Positions 45,301 to 51,806 of a stretch of 64,000 nt of DNA are shown here, piece after piece; position 1 is the stretch's first letter, and the number at the start of each line of letters is the position of its first letter. Source of the stretch: Nitrosomonas sp. (GTDB lineage Bacteria > Pseudomonadota > Gammaproteobacteria > Burkholderiales > Nitrosomonadaceae); contig NZ_JAMWZS010000006.1 in assembly GCF_024282095.1 (NCBI RefSeq), positions 1 to 64,000 of the forward strand, written 5' to 3'. The translations under genes and the position numbers were made by a program. A model generated the notes under the pieces. The model worked only from the letters and a program-made list of their open reading frames with translations. It was not told the DNA's origin and searched no databases.

Positions 45301-48012
45301 GCTGGTCAGGCTCACGTGCACTAGCCAGTCACGTTCTTCCGGTTTACGGATGAATTCGATGAGGCTTCTCAGCAGGATAGGCAAGAACACCACGCCTGCG
45401 ACCAGCACAATCCACAACCATGCTGGCTCCGGGCCGAATAACCAGCCCCCGATTAGCAAGGCCAGTAATGAAGGTGACACAAGGCTGCGTCGCAGATTGT
45501 CGAATATTTTCCACATCGACAGCGCAGTCAATGGATTCGGTTGCCATTTTGCTTTCGATTCATTGGAGCCGGGTGGTCCGGGCACGCGTGGAAGCAACCA
45601 GCCGGCAAGCTGCCAATCGCCGCGTATCCACCGGTGCCGTCGGCTAGCCTCCATGGCGTAACTGGCCGGATGCTCTTCAATGAGATCGACATCGGTTACC
45701 AGTGCCGAACGCGCGTACCCGCTTTCCAGCAAGTCGTGACTGAGAATGAGATTTTCGGGGAAACGTCCATCAACGGCCTGACGAAAAGCGTCCACATCGT
45801 AAATGCCTTTTCCGACAAATGATCCTTCGCCGAAAATATCCTGGTAGACATCGGAGACTTCGCGTGAGTAGGGATCAATGCCTGACTCACCCGCGAACAA
45901 TTTTGTGAACTGCGACTGGCCTGCACTGGTCAGGCTGATCGAAGCGCGCGGTTGCAGGATTGCGTAGCCTTCGACGATGCGTCCGCAATCAGCGTCGTAT
46001 ACCGGCCGATTGAGCGGATGGGCCATGTTACCGATCAGGGTGCGTGCCGCATCGCGGGGAAGCTGCGTGTCGGTATCCAAGGTGATGACATACTGAATCG
46101 ATTCGAGTATGGATGTTTCTCCGACGATATCCGAGAACGCCGTTTTTGCGCCACCGCGCAGCAAGGCATTGAACTGCTCCAATTTGCCGCGTTTGCGCTC
46201 ATACCCCATCCACACCTGTTCGTGTGGATTCCATACCCGTGGCCGGTGAAACAAATAGAAAATACACGGCCGGTCGTCAAGATAGGTGGCATTGAGCGCC
46301 TGAACGGCAGCGCGCGCATAGGCGAGTAATGCGTCGTCCTCCGGTTGCGTGCGCTGCCGCGCATCACGGAAATCCGTCAGCAAGGCAAAGAATAGATTGG
46401 GATCACGATTACCGAGATAGCGGATTTCCAGTGCTTCAAGAAGATCATCAACTTCTTGTGGTTTACTTAGCAAAGTGGGAACCACGACCATGGTGCGGTG
46501 CGCCGCCGGAATACCGTGAGAGAAATCCAGTCGCGGCAACGTACGCGGCGACAGAATGAGCGTGACCAGCATATTTACCAGCGAGACTGCCAGTGCTGAA
46601 GCACCGATGACGCCGGTAATTGCAAAAAACCAGAAGCGCCAATCTCCCGGCCCGAGACCATCGAATGAGAAAAACACGGTCGATGCCGCCAATGCGCTGA
46701 GCAACAGGATCGGACCAAGATAAAGCAACAGGTTGAAATGCCGGCTCGCACGACTGATCCGTAATTTCCACGGCAATCGGAAACCGACTGCATGTTCCAG
46801 TATTGGTCGGCCGTGATCAATCAGGTAGTATCCAACATGCGCGGTACGGTCGTCGACACCCAGCCGTTCTGCCGCAGCTTGCGCCAGCGCAATGACTTTG
46901 CGGGTTACCGCCAATTCACTGTGCAAACTGCCTCTCGCGACATCCTCGATAACATGCCGGTAGCGGTCGCGGGTGGAAAAATCCTGGTGCGTGTGCATTT
47001 TCGCTGGATCTTCACGCAATGTCTGTTCGACAGCACTGAGCAATTCAACATAGTCCCGCCAATTCATGGTATCGATAAAACGCAGGCTACCGATGCTGTT
47101 GGCGATGGAAATCTGATTGGCCGCGGCGGTTCGACCTGCCGATTCTGACAGCTGTGTTGCAGTCACTCCCTGTTCTAACAGTTTTTGTTCGACCCAGGTT
47201 TGAACGAACGCCATGGCGGACCCTTGGGCCTGCAGTCGGGCATAAAATTCCTCCACAAACGGCGCGGTCAGCGGTACATCCGCATTGGCAAACTCGGCCA
47301 GCAACTGAATCAGCTGTTTGGGCTCCTTTTCAGCCGCGGCAAGCATGCGATCCGCCCAACTGATGGCGGCGTTGAGCTCCTCGCGCCGGCGGGCGATACG
47401 CAGTGCAACACGGCGAAGATTTTCCAGTAACGCCAACTGCAGCATGATCGGAAATGCCCATAATTCGCCCAGCTTTAACGGCTCGACAGTCTGGTAGGCG
47501 GCGATGAATTGAGTGACGTTTTCCTTGTCGACACGACCATCCATGTGGGAAATCAGTTGTAAAGCCAAATCATAGATGCGGGGGAAACCGGCTGACGGGC
47601 CATCCGCTAATCGCGGCAACTGGCGGCTGTAACCGCGCGGCAAATGCCGGCGCGCCTGATTGATCTGTTGTTCGATGAGATAAAAATTATCCAGTAGCCA
47701 CGCTTCAGCCGAAATAATGCGTTGTCCCGGCGCCGTTGCAACGGTCACGACGTCATATGCGGCGAGCAGAATACGTTCATTGTCCGCTAGCCGTGGCAAC
47801 AACCGATCTGGCCCCGGATGTGGGTCGATCTTGTACTGCCCGGCCAACATGGCCCCTTGACGCTTCAATTGCTCGATACTGAACAACTCGGAACGCAGTA
47901 ACTCGGTATCGCGAGCGTTACGAAGCACATTCCGGGTGTGTGCCGAAAATCCGAACTCTTTAATATTGATAATATTCTCCTTGTTCGAATTCATGGTGAT
48001 CAGCGTAGTCAC
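39310..48012 (-). CDS. ndvB: Cyclic beta-1,2-glucan synthase-like giant enzyme (GT84/GH94)
   Basis: A 2900-residue inner-membrane enzyme with the order of NdvB/Cgs. Membrane pairs lie near residues 431-484. A GT84 glycosyltransferase follows, with the DxD in ITLDTDTQLPRDA (about 643-655) and SRRHRWIRGDWQLAGW. Further membrane segments lie near 860, 915 and 990. A glycoamylase-like domain spans about 1320-1550 (GGDVSLISWSGSMFEYLMP and FMAHHQGMSL). Two GH94 sugar-binding sandwiches are near 1600-1700 and 2090-2200. A GH94 phosphorylase barrel follows, with YGFRDQLQD (about 2430) and general-acid Asp in GCGDWNDGMN (about 2570). In rhizobia the protein makes, cyclises and trims beta-1,2-glucan from UDP-glucose for the periplasm. 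The start may be an ATG six codons later. Confidence 0.88.
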   Translation of the reverse strand: MTTLITMNSNKENIINIKEFGFSAHTRNVLRNARDTELLRSELFSIEQLKRQGAMLAGQYKIDPHPGPDRLLPRLADNERILLAAYDVVTVATAPGQRIISAEAWLLDNFYLIEQQINQARRHLPRGYSRQLPRLADGPSAGFPRIYDLALQLISHMDGRVDKENVTQFIAAYQTVEPLKLGELWAFPIMLQLALLENLRRVALRIARRREELNAAISWADRMLAAAEKEPKQLIQLLAEFANADVPLTAPFVEEFYARLQAQGSAMAFVQTWVEQKLLEQGVTATQLSESAGRTAAANQISIANSIGSLRFIDTMNWRDYVELLSAVEQTLREDPAKMHTHQDFSTRDRYRHVIEDVARGSLHSELAVTRKVIALAQAAAERLGVDDRTAHVGYYLIDHGRPILEHAVGFRLPWKLRISRASRHFNLLLYLGPILLLSALAASTVFFSFDGLGPGDWRFWFFAITGVIGASALAVSLVNMLVTLILSPRTLPRLDFSHGIPAAHRTMVVVPTLLSKPQEVDDLLEALEIRYLGNRDPNLFFALLTDFRDARQRTQPEDDALLAYARAAVQALNATYLDDRPCIFYLFHRPRVWNPHEQVWMGYERKRGKLEQFNALLRGGAKTAFSDIVGETSILESIQYVITLDTDTQLPRDAARTLIGNMAHPLNRPVYDADCGRIVEGYAILQPRASISLTSAGQSQFTKLFAGESGIDPYSREVSDVYQDIFGEGSFVGKGIYDVDAFRQAVDGRFPENLILSHDLLESGYARSALVTDVDLIEEHPASYAMEASRRHRWIRGDWQLAGWLLPRVPGPPGSNESKAKWQPNPLTALSMWKIFDNLRRSLVSPSLLALLIGGWLFGPEPAWLWIVLVAGVVFLPILLRSLIEFIRKPEERDWLVHVSLTSKSAGHPIALALLTLILLPYDTLISLSAILRSGLRMLFTRHGLMLWHLPSYTRRNACRTLVDFVKEMWIAPTVAIALGLALASSRPTELLFCAPVLLAWLLSPVVAWWISKPLLSTAPQLTSDQRIFLRASARRTWRFFAQFVSAQDNWLPPDNFQEYPAPAIATRTSPTNIGMSLLADLAAYDFGYIAAGEFLRLVQNTLETMEKLERYLGHFYNWYDTRTLKPLHPQYVSSVDSGNLAGSLLTLQAGLIELKHQPILSANAFHGLQDTLRVLVEHVPVSPISDLAKKIEALEAHLRTLTVNGPTHTLATIDSLLDEMHHISEEMIACLPADIDIDGELYYWAQAFDQQIRSLQDDLRYLVPEPQPFNHIPTLAELAGSNAADMQTRLSAGAAKGALERIRVINALADRCRKLAVMDFEFLYDTSRDLLAIGYDVGERRRDQSCYDLLASEARLASFLLIAQGQIPQKHWFALGRLLTSHGGDVSLISWSGSMFEYLMPRLIMPGYDNTLLEQTCQAAVSRQVEYGRQRDVPWGISESCYNATDINQVYQYRAFGVPGLGFKRGLGDDLVIAPYASALALTMMPREACRNLQTLAASGLLGAYGFYEAVDFTPSRVPRGKTSAIVRTFMAHHQGMSLLAFEQVLLNCPMQRRFMSDPLVQATKLLLQERIPKKGATLHPHAAEVSAAARPAVPESGTIMRVFTDPNTPIPEVHLLSNGQYHVMATHAGGGYSRWRDLAVTRWREDATSDGWGTFIYLRDRDSGRYWSTAYQPTLRKADHYEAIFVQGRAEYRRRDHAIETHTEISVSPEDNVEIRRVTLTNQSSRTRHIEVTSYAEVVLAPLNSDLAHRAFSNLFVQTEIVRDRQAILCTRRRRTPREQIPWMFHLLAAPGTVIDEPSYETDRTQFIGRGRTAANPVVLDASNRASNLSNTDGSVLDPIVAIRRTITLLPDESATLQIISGVASTREAALGLLDNYCDRHFVERAFEMAWFQSQEVLRNLNATEADAQVYGRLASSVIYSNALRRAAPSMIARNQLGQSGLWRFAISGDLPIVLIRIGSLNRIDLIKQALQAHAYWRMKGLAADLVIVNEDFSGYRAVLHDQIMGLINAGPEAQIIDKPGGVFVRRTEELTEDERVLLQTVARIVFSDTAETLIEPLERRVSAERISDLLEPRLLPVAKSTSPLLTRELIFYNGLGGFTPDGREYVITLEPGKSTPAPWVNVIASPHIGTVVSECGSAYTWVENAHEFRLTPWHNDPLSDSSGETFYIRDEETGEFWSPTPLPSGGQSGYVCRHGFGYSVFEHDQTDISSELKIYVAMDAPVKFVVIKLHNHSKRPRRLSLTGYWELVLGEWRHTNLMHIVTEIDAHSGALYARNAYGREYAKRIVFAKVSEQARSVTGNRTEFIGRNGSLASPAAMRRKRLSGKTGAGLDPCAAIQTQIELAEGQAQEIVFIFGAAHDTEEAQQLIQQYGGLAGARQALEGVWGYWNHALGAVHVETPDPGLDVLTNGWLIYQTLSCRLWGRSGYYQSGGAYGFRDQLQDTMALIHATPWLAREQLIRCAERQFLQGDVQHWWHPPNGQGVRTHFSDDYLWLPYATCRYVLATGDTGILDESIHFLEGRELYPEEEAYYDQPQRSTEAASLYEHCVRAIKHGLRFGEHQLPLMGCGDWNDGMNLVGRDGKGESVWLAWFLYANLQVFTDLARSRGDAIFVDICAGQASLLRDHIEANAWDGDWYRRAYFDDGTPLGSSSNDECQIDSISQSWAVISGGDSARARQAMAAVDKRLIRRDTQLIQLFDPPFDKSELEPGYIKGYVPGIRENGGQYTHAAIWSTMAFAMLGDRERAWELFAMLNPVNHGRTPAEIERYKVEPYVMCADIYGAAPHLGRGGWTWYTGAAGWMYRLTVETLLGLQLEVDHLRMTPCIPAHWKSYSIHYRFRETFYHITIKCNGEKPNHEIHVTVDGTVVDSVGVDESGRPQGMIPLVDDHQEHHVEVDLK

Positions 48013-48064
48013 CGTTTTATGACTGGTGCTTGCGAGAAACTAATGCTGCGTGCTTACAGACTAT

Positions 48065-48210
48065 CAGCAGGCCATTGAAAAACTATCTGCGTTGCCGCTA
48101 CGGTGTTAAAAACAGGCTCAAAATGCTCATTTATCACATATAAACTGCGCTTTTTCGCCTGTTTTTGCCTCGTATCGACTGTCTCGAAAACGTTTCTCAA
48201 CGGTCTGTCA
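48065..48210 (+). repeat. MITE-like repeat, copy 1
   Basis: A roughly 146-bp element whose sequence, read on the minus strand, recurs at 62729-62877. Shared cores include ttgaaaaactatctgc versus ctgaaaaactatctgc, tacggtgttaaaaacag and aaaatgctcatttat. Its ends are imperfect inverted repeats of each other (caggccattgaaaaac / gtttctcaacggtctg). Confidence 0.75.
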
Positions 48211-48408
48211 GTCATCTATTGATCGCAATTTTTGTTATTTTTTTGGGAAAGGAATAGGGGTTATCAGCAAAAAATGGACAATATGCTGTATGGCTGCACT
48301 TACGTTACTCCATTTTAAGTTTTGTGATGCTTTATATCTCCTTGGCATTTCCTTGACCGGTTTTATCATGACGCTGCTTAAATCTTAGTGACAGTATTCG
48401 GCAGTGTC

Positions 48409-48424
48409 TGTTCGGTATCGTACA
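48409..48424. promoter_or_regulatory. Operator-like palindrome, site A
   Basis: TGTTCGGTATCGTACA fits the near-palindrome TGTNCGNTAYCGNACA seen at five other places in the right-hand part of the window. No gene starts within 300 bp on either strand, so it may be an orphan copy. Confidence 0.5.
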
Positions 48425-48703
48425 CAATGAGAAAAGTAACTCAGTGCCAATGGACTTGGGATTCGATCAGAAATTTATGAATGGCGGGGAGGTAATAACC
48501 TTGGTAGGCAAGTTGTATGTTGTCAAAACAATTTGAACAGACGATCGCCTAATTGGAGTGCATTAACTTAGAACGAAATTAGTACACAGTGGAAGCAATC
48601 AGCCGATTTCCCAAGATTTTGTCTGAGACTCGGCTGCATTCGTTGTTTGGATTCCGGCAAGTGTTGCTTCCGTAGCAGCTACGTCATCAATCAAACGCGC
48701 AGA

Positions 48704-49117
48704 TCATCCATTTATTGTTGAGTAGTTCCAGTAAGAATGCATTTTTTTATTCCAGGATTTGTCTGCCATATCCGGCCAGTGCTTCTTGTCAAATCCCGGT
48801 GCATTTTTGAGACGACTTTTATCTACGTTGAGCACAAAGTGTTTTTTTTCTGTATGGAACTTCAATCTGTACCAGGGTACTGCAAAGAATTTACTTCCTA
48901 TTCCAAGGACGCCGCCAAAGGACAGTACTGCATAACACACGCTGCCGGTCGCTATATCCAGCATGATTTCTTTAATGTTACCCAGGTCGTCACCGTTTTG
49001 GTTGCAGACATTCCTTCCAATCAGCGTATCAATACCCATCGGACGAACTCCAGATGCTTTGTTGTCACCTTTGTCTTGGTGATAAATAGCATAAGTATCG
49101 AAAACTTCGTAATTCAT
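48704..49117 (-). CDS. PRC-barrel domain protein
   Basis: A 137-residue protein. The ATG at 49117 follows aacaggag at a normal distance; an upstream in-frame start at 49168 lacks one. The PRC-barrel core is clear: IGRNVCNQNGDDLGNIKEIM (about residues 34-53), VCYAVLSFGGVLGIGSKFFAVPW (split around 60-82) and FVLNVDKSRLKNAPGF (about 94-109). Such small soluble PRC-barrel proteins are common among stress-induced genes of beta-proteobacteria. A molecular role is not established. Confidence 0.8.
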   Translation of the reverse strand: MNYEVFDTYAIYHQDKGDNKASGVRPMGIDTLIGRNVCNQNGDDLGNIKEIMLDIATGSVCYAVLSFGGVLGIGSKFFAVPWYRLKFHTEKKHFVLNVDKSRLKNAPGFDKKHWPDMADKSWNKKMHSYWNYSTING

Positions 49118-49315
49118 GCAAAACTCCTGTTTAAAATGATATTGGTAAAGGATCCTAATGATATTCATTAGATCCTGACGTTACATCGTAATCGGGTCTA
49201 CTGTTTAGATTAGAAATTAGACTCGCTAAGCTGACTCAGCATTTCTTATATTCAGTCTTTGAAATCAACAAAAACATACTTAATTTTTGCTTCAATCCTG
49301 GTGAATAATTCCGAT

Positions 49316-50140
49316 CTAGCGTGCGCCAATGTTGCCGTTGTCATCGGAAAAGATGATTTCCACGCGCCGATTCAATTGGCGGCCCGCTTCAGTGCCGTTG
49401 CTGGCAACCGGGAAATCTTCACCATAACCTCGCGAATCAATCCGATTACTGCTGATACCACCATCTATCAAGGCCATTCGCACAGAATTGGCGCGTCGAT
49501 CAGAAAGCTCCTGGTTATAACTGTGAGTGCCTGTGCTGTCGGTGTGGCCTTCAATTAACACCCTGCGCTGGGAGTATTGTCTGAGAAAATCGGCTACCTT
49601 TTGCACGGTGCGCATTCCACCTGATTCCAATTGCGCCATATTGGTACGAAACAACACATCATCCAGGGTAATCACCATGCCTCGTTCCGTTTTCTTAGCA
49701 TTGAGTTCCTCCAGCTCCTTTTGTTGTTGAGCAATCAGTGCTTGATCAAATGCCACCTGCCGTTTGGATTCATCAGCCTCAGCCGTTCTCGCTTCCAGGA
49801 GGATTTGATCGCGTTTTCCGCCAGCATTGGTGACTGCTAGCTCAGCTGTTTTTGCTTTGGCAGTTTCTTGTGCAATTGCCACTTGTTGATTAGCCATATA
49901 GGCTAAGTGATTGACTGTGTTATCACTCTCTCTGTTGTTTAAAGCACGGTCTGCTTTTTCCAGAAAGTTGCCCGCTTCTTGCAATTCAAGTGCCGCCATA
50001 TTGGTGACTTGGGAATTTGCTCGTGCGCTGTTGTAATTGCCATGCGCTTCCATCAACGATGAATTTTGCGGTATCGAACTGCAGCCAGAAACAATAGCCG
50101 CGGTAATCAGACTCATAAAAAAGTACCAGTTTTTTTGCAT
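49316..50140 (-). CDS. DUF4398-OmpA lipoprotein
   Basis: A 274-residue lipoprotein. The ATG at 50140 follows ggag; a GTG four codons earlier is less likely. The lipobox VSGC puts Cys near residue 20. A helical DUF4398 domain (about 25-150, rich in ALELQEAGNFLEKADRAL) is followed by an OmpA C-terminal peptidoglycan-binding domain (about 155-270) with VLIEGHTDSTG and LSDRRANSVRMAL. It should link the outer membrane to the cell wall. It is the second gene of an operon 18 bp behind a DUF4398 lipoprotein gene. Confidence 0.85.
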   Translation of the reverse strand: MQKNWYFFMSLITAAIVSGCSSIPQNSSLMEAHGNYNSARANSQVTNMAALELQEAGNFLEKADRALNNRESDNTVNHLAYMANQQVAIAQETAKAKTAELAVTNAGGKRDQILLEARTAEADESKRQVAFDQALIAQQQKELEELNAKKTERGMVITLDDVLFRTNMAQLESGGMRTVQKVADFLRQYSQRRVLIEGHTDSTGTHSYNQELSDRRANSVRMALIDGGISSNRIDSRGYGEDFPVASNGTEAGRQLNRRVEIIFSDDNGNIGAR

Positions 50141-50158
50141 GATAAACTCCACTGAAAA

Positions 50159-50566
50159 TTATTGGGTTTGACGATCTATTTCTTGGCGTAGCACGCGACT
50201 ATCTTCCTGCAATGCGTCTGCTGCTTTCTGTGCCTTGGTTGAGCGTGCCAGTGTTCCAGCCAGCTTGGCATCAATCTGTGCCTGCTCTGCCAGTTCCCGG
50301 GCAAGTACATAATTTTTATCCACCATGGCACGCTCAGCAGCATCCATCTTTTCCATCGCGGACTTGAGCTGTAGCGGTGCAAATTCATTGTCACCAGCGC
50401 TGAGAGCATTATTTACTGCAGTTCTCGAAACAGCTATCTGTTCAGTAGGGGCCGGAACGCTTGCGCAGCCAGCCATAAAAATTACAGAGATGACGGTTAC
50501 GCTAAGCGCTAGCGTCATTTGACGCGATTTTATGTGGTAAAAATTCTTGATCATTTTTTTATCCAT
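50159..50566 (-). CDS. DUF4398 lipoprotein
   Basis: A 135-residue lipoprotein. The ATG at 50566 follows ggagt; an earlier GTG at 50587 is less likely. The signal LALSVTVISVIFMAGC has the lipobox MAGC. The mature helical domain (APLQLKSAMEKMDAAERAMV, LARELAEQAQIDAKLA) is DUF4398, the same helical hairpin as in the N-part of the next gene. The pair is probably one operon that arose by partial duplication. Confidence 0.85.
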   Translation of the reverse strand: MDKKMIKNFYHIKSRQMTLALSVTVISVIFMAGCASVPAPTEQIAVSRTAVNNALSAGDNEFAPLQLKSAMEKMDAAERAMVDKNYVLARELAEQAQIDAKLAGTLARSTKAQKAADALQEDSRVLRQEIDRQTQ

Positions 50567-50992
50567 TGAATTAGACTCCGAACACAATTGTTGTAATGAA
50601 CATTGATTGTTCTTGTAACAATTGACTCTTTATAAGAAATTCAGAAGATGAGCCCATTTTGTCAATCAAGCGATGCTAAGGTCATCTCATGTTGATAATT
50701 AGATACCCTTCCTCAGTGGAAAACAGTTCGCTAGCGCACATAAAAATATAGGAAGGAATGGGATGGCGGTGCCAAAGCAATCAATTGGTTTTTATGGTAA
50801 TCGCATGGATGCTTGCTACTCAAGGCAAATGCCGGACACTTAGCACTTCAATCAACAACAAAGATCCTGAGTATTTCCACTAGATCAGATTCATTGCATT
50901 GCGCATTGTCCAGAGGACAGATTGGAAGTGATCTGATTGTTTCAAAAATTTTTGTGGGTTTCCGGCAATCTTGGCATCGGTGACAGGTTATC
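50567..50992. other. Intergenic region without a supported gene
   Basis: A 26-codon frame at about 50763-50843 has a purine-rich stretch before it but no other support. The stretch holds the promoter of the DUF4398 operon on the minus strand. No repeat or palindrome was recognised. Confidence 0.3.
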
Positions 50993-51025
50993 CAAAATAA
51001 AAAATCCCGCCTTTTAAGCAGGATT
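50993..51025 (-). terminator. Terminator of the short PEP-CTERM gene
   Basis: On the minus strand aatcctgc pairs with gcgggatt (one G-U pair) around a seven-base loop, followed by ttttatttt. It lies about 85 bp after the stop codon at 51109. Confidence 0.75.
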
Positions 51026-51108
51026 CTACTGAAATACCACATACAGATTCTGTGAAAAGGATGTGCAATAAAACTCACAAGCACATAAACAGGGTTGTCT
51101 CAGAAACT

Positions 51109-51564
51109 TTAGAATTCTTCCGCATTCCTGGAGAAAATCCTTTGCTTGTGCAGAAGATGCATCTGAGGCACTGCCATTTTTCTGTGGTGCAGCGTAAAAC
51201 CCAACAATCCGATAACAATCAACAACATCGCGTATTTTTCTGGTTCGGGAGCTGGGAATGCACTTATATTTCCGGAATAAGAACCCTCGCGGCCTAGGCT
51301 GGTAAGTTGGCTATGCACTACACGTGCAGGGCCATCCGCGGAGTCCGACCCCAAATAAATGAGTTCTGAATCATCACTAGCAACAGGATTATCAAGATGC
51401 AATAATGAGGAACTATCGAAAACAATGCTGTTGTTGATGGCGTCCAAACTACTGGGAGAAAGGGGAGAAGGAACCGTTTGCATCAGCGCAGCACTCGTTG
51501 CTCCCGTACCCAGACCAAGCCATAGTACTACTGAAATAGCCATTATTTGTGAATTTTTATTCAT
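51109..51564 (-). CDS. Short PEP-CTERM protein
   Basis: A 151-residue exported protein. The ATG at 51564 follows ggtggg; an in-frame GTG nine bases earlier is the alternative. Signal: NSQIMAISVVLWLGLGTGAT, cleaved after SAA. The mature core is short and Ser/Asp-rich with no known fold. The sorting tail is APEPEKYAMLLIVIGLLGF followed by HHRK rather than RRRK, and then 22 extra residues run past the basic stretch, which is longer than usual and may affect sorting. Confidence 0.75.
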   Translation of the reverse strand: MNKNSQIMAISVVLWLGLGTGATSAALMQTVPSPLSPSSLDAINNSIVFDSSSLLHLDNPVASDDSELIYLGSDSADGPARVVHSQLTSLGREGSYSGNISAFPAPEPEKYAMLLIVIGLLGFTLHHRKMAVPQMHLLHKQRIFSRNAEEF

Positions 51565-51698
51565 ATTTCCCACCGTTAAAGTTAGTATATTTTTTAAAAA
51601 TTTTAAAAAATAGTAGTCATAGATTGGATAAAGAAATATAAATTTCGGTTGATTGCTTTAACTAAGGTTTTCTATTCATACGCTTCTTTAAATACAAT

Positions 51699-51772
51699 TA
51701 ATTAGAGCTTACTCAGAATTCTTACTTGACAGCGCATAACGGATCGCTGAATTTCTGAGTAAGCTCTAATTA
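51699..51772. repeat. 20-bp perfect inverted repeat between genes
   Basis: taattagagcttactcagaa (51699-51718) and ttctgagtaagctctaatta (51753-51772) are exact reverse complements around a 34-base centre that itself has agcg/cgct ends. No T run follows on either side. It lies after the RTX gene stop at 51807 on the minus strand, so it may act as a terminator or be a small mobile repeat. Confidence 0.7.
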
Positions 51773-51806
51773 TGTCTCTCTCATTGCAGGTAAGTCCAAC
51801 ACACAC

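Larger units (their letters stand above)
48013..48703. other. Gene-free region with a repeat and an operator-like palindrome
   Basis: A 690-bp gap. It holds a copy of the mobile-looking repeat (48065-48210) and one copy of the TGTNCGNTAYCGNACA palindrome (48409-48424). Several short frames show no homology. Unlike the other palindrome copies, this one has no obvious gene just downstream on either strand, so it may be a relic of a lost gene. Confidence 0.5.

Noticed and set aside
50763-50843. 26-codon frame after a purine-rich stretch
   Set aside because: No homology or hydrophobic feature, and the purine stretch overlaps the start region; not enough to call a gene.
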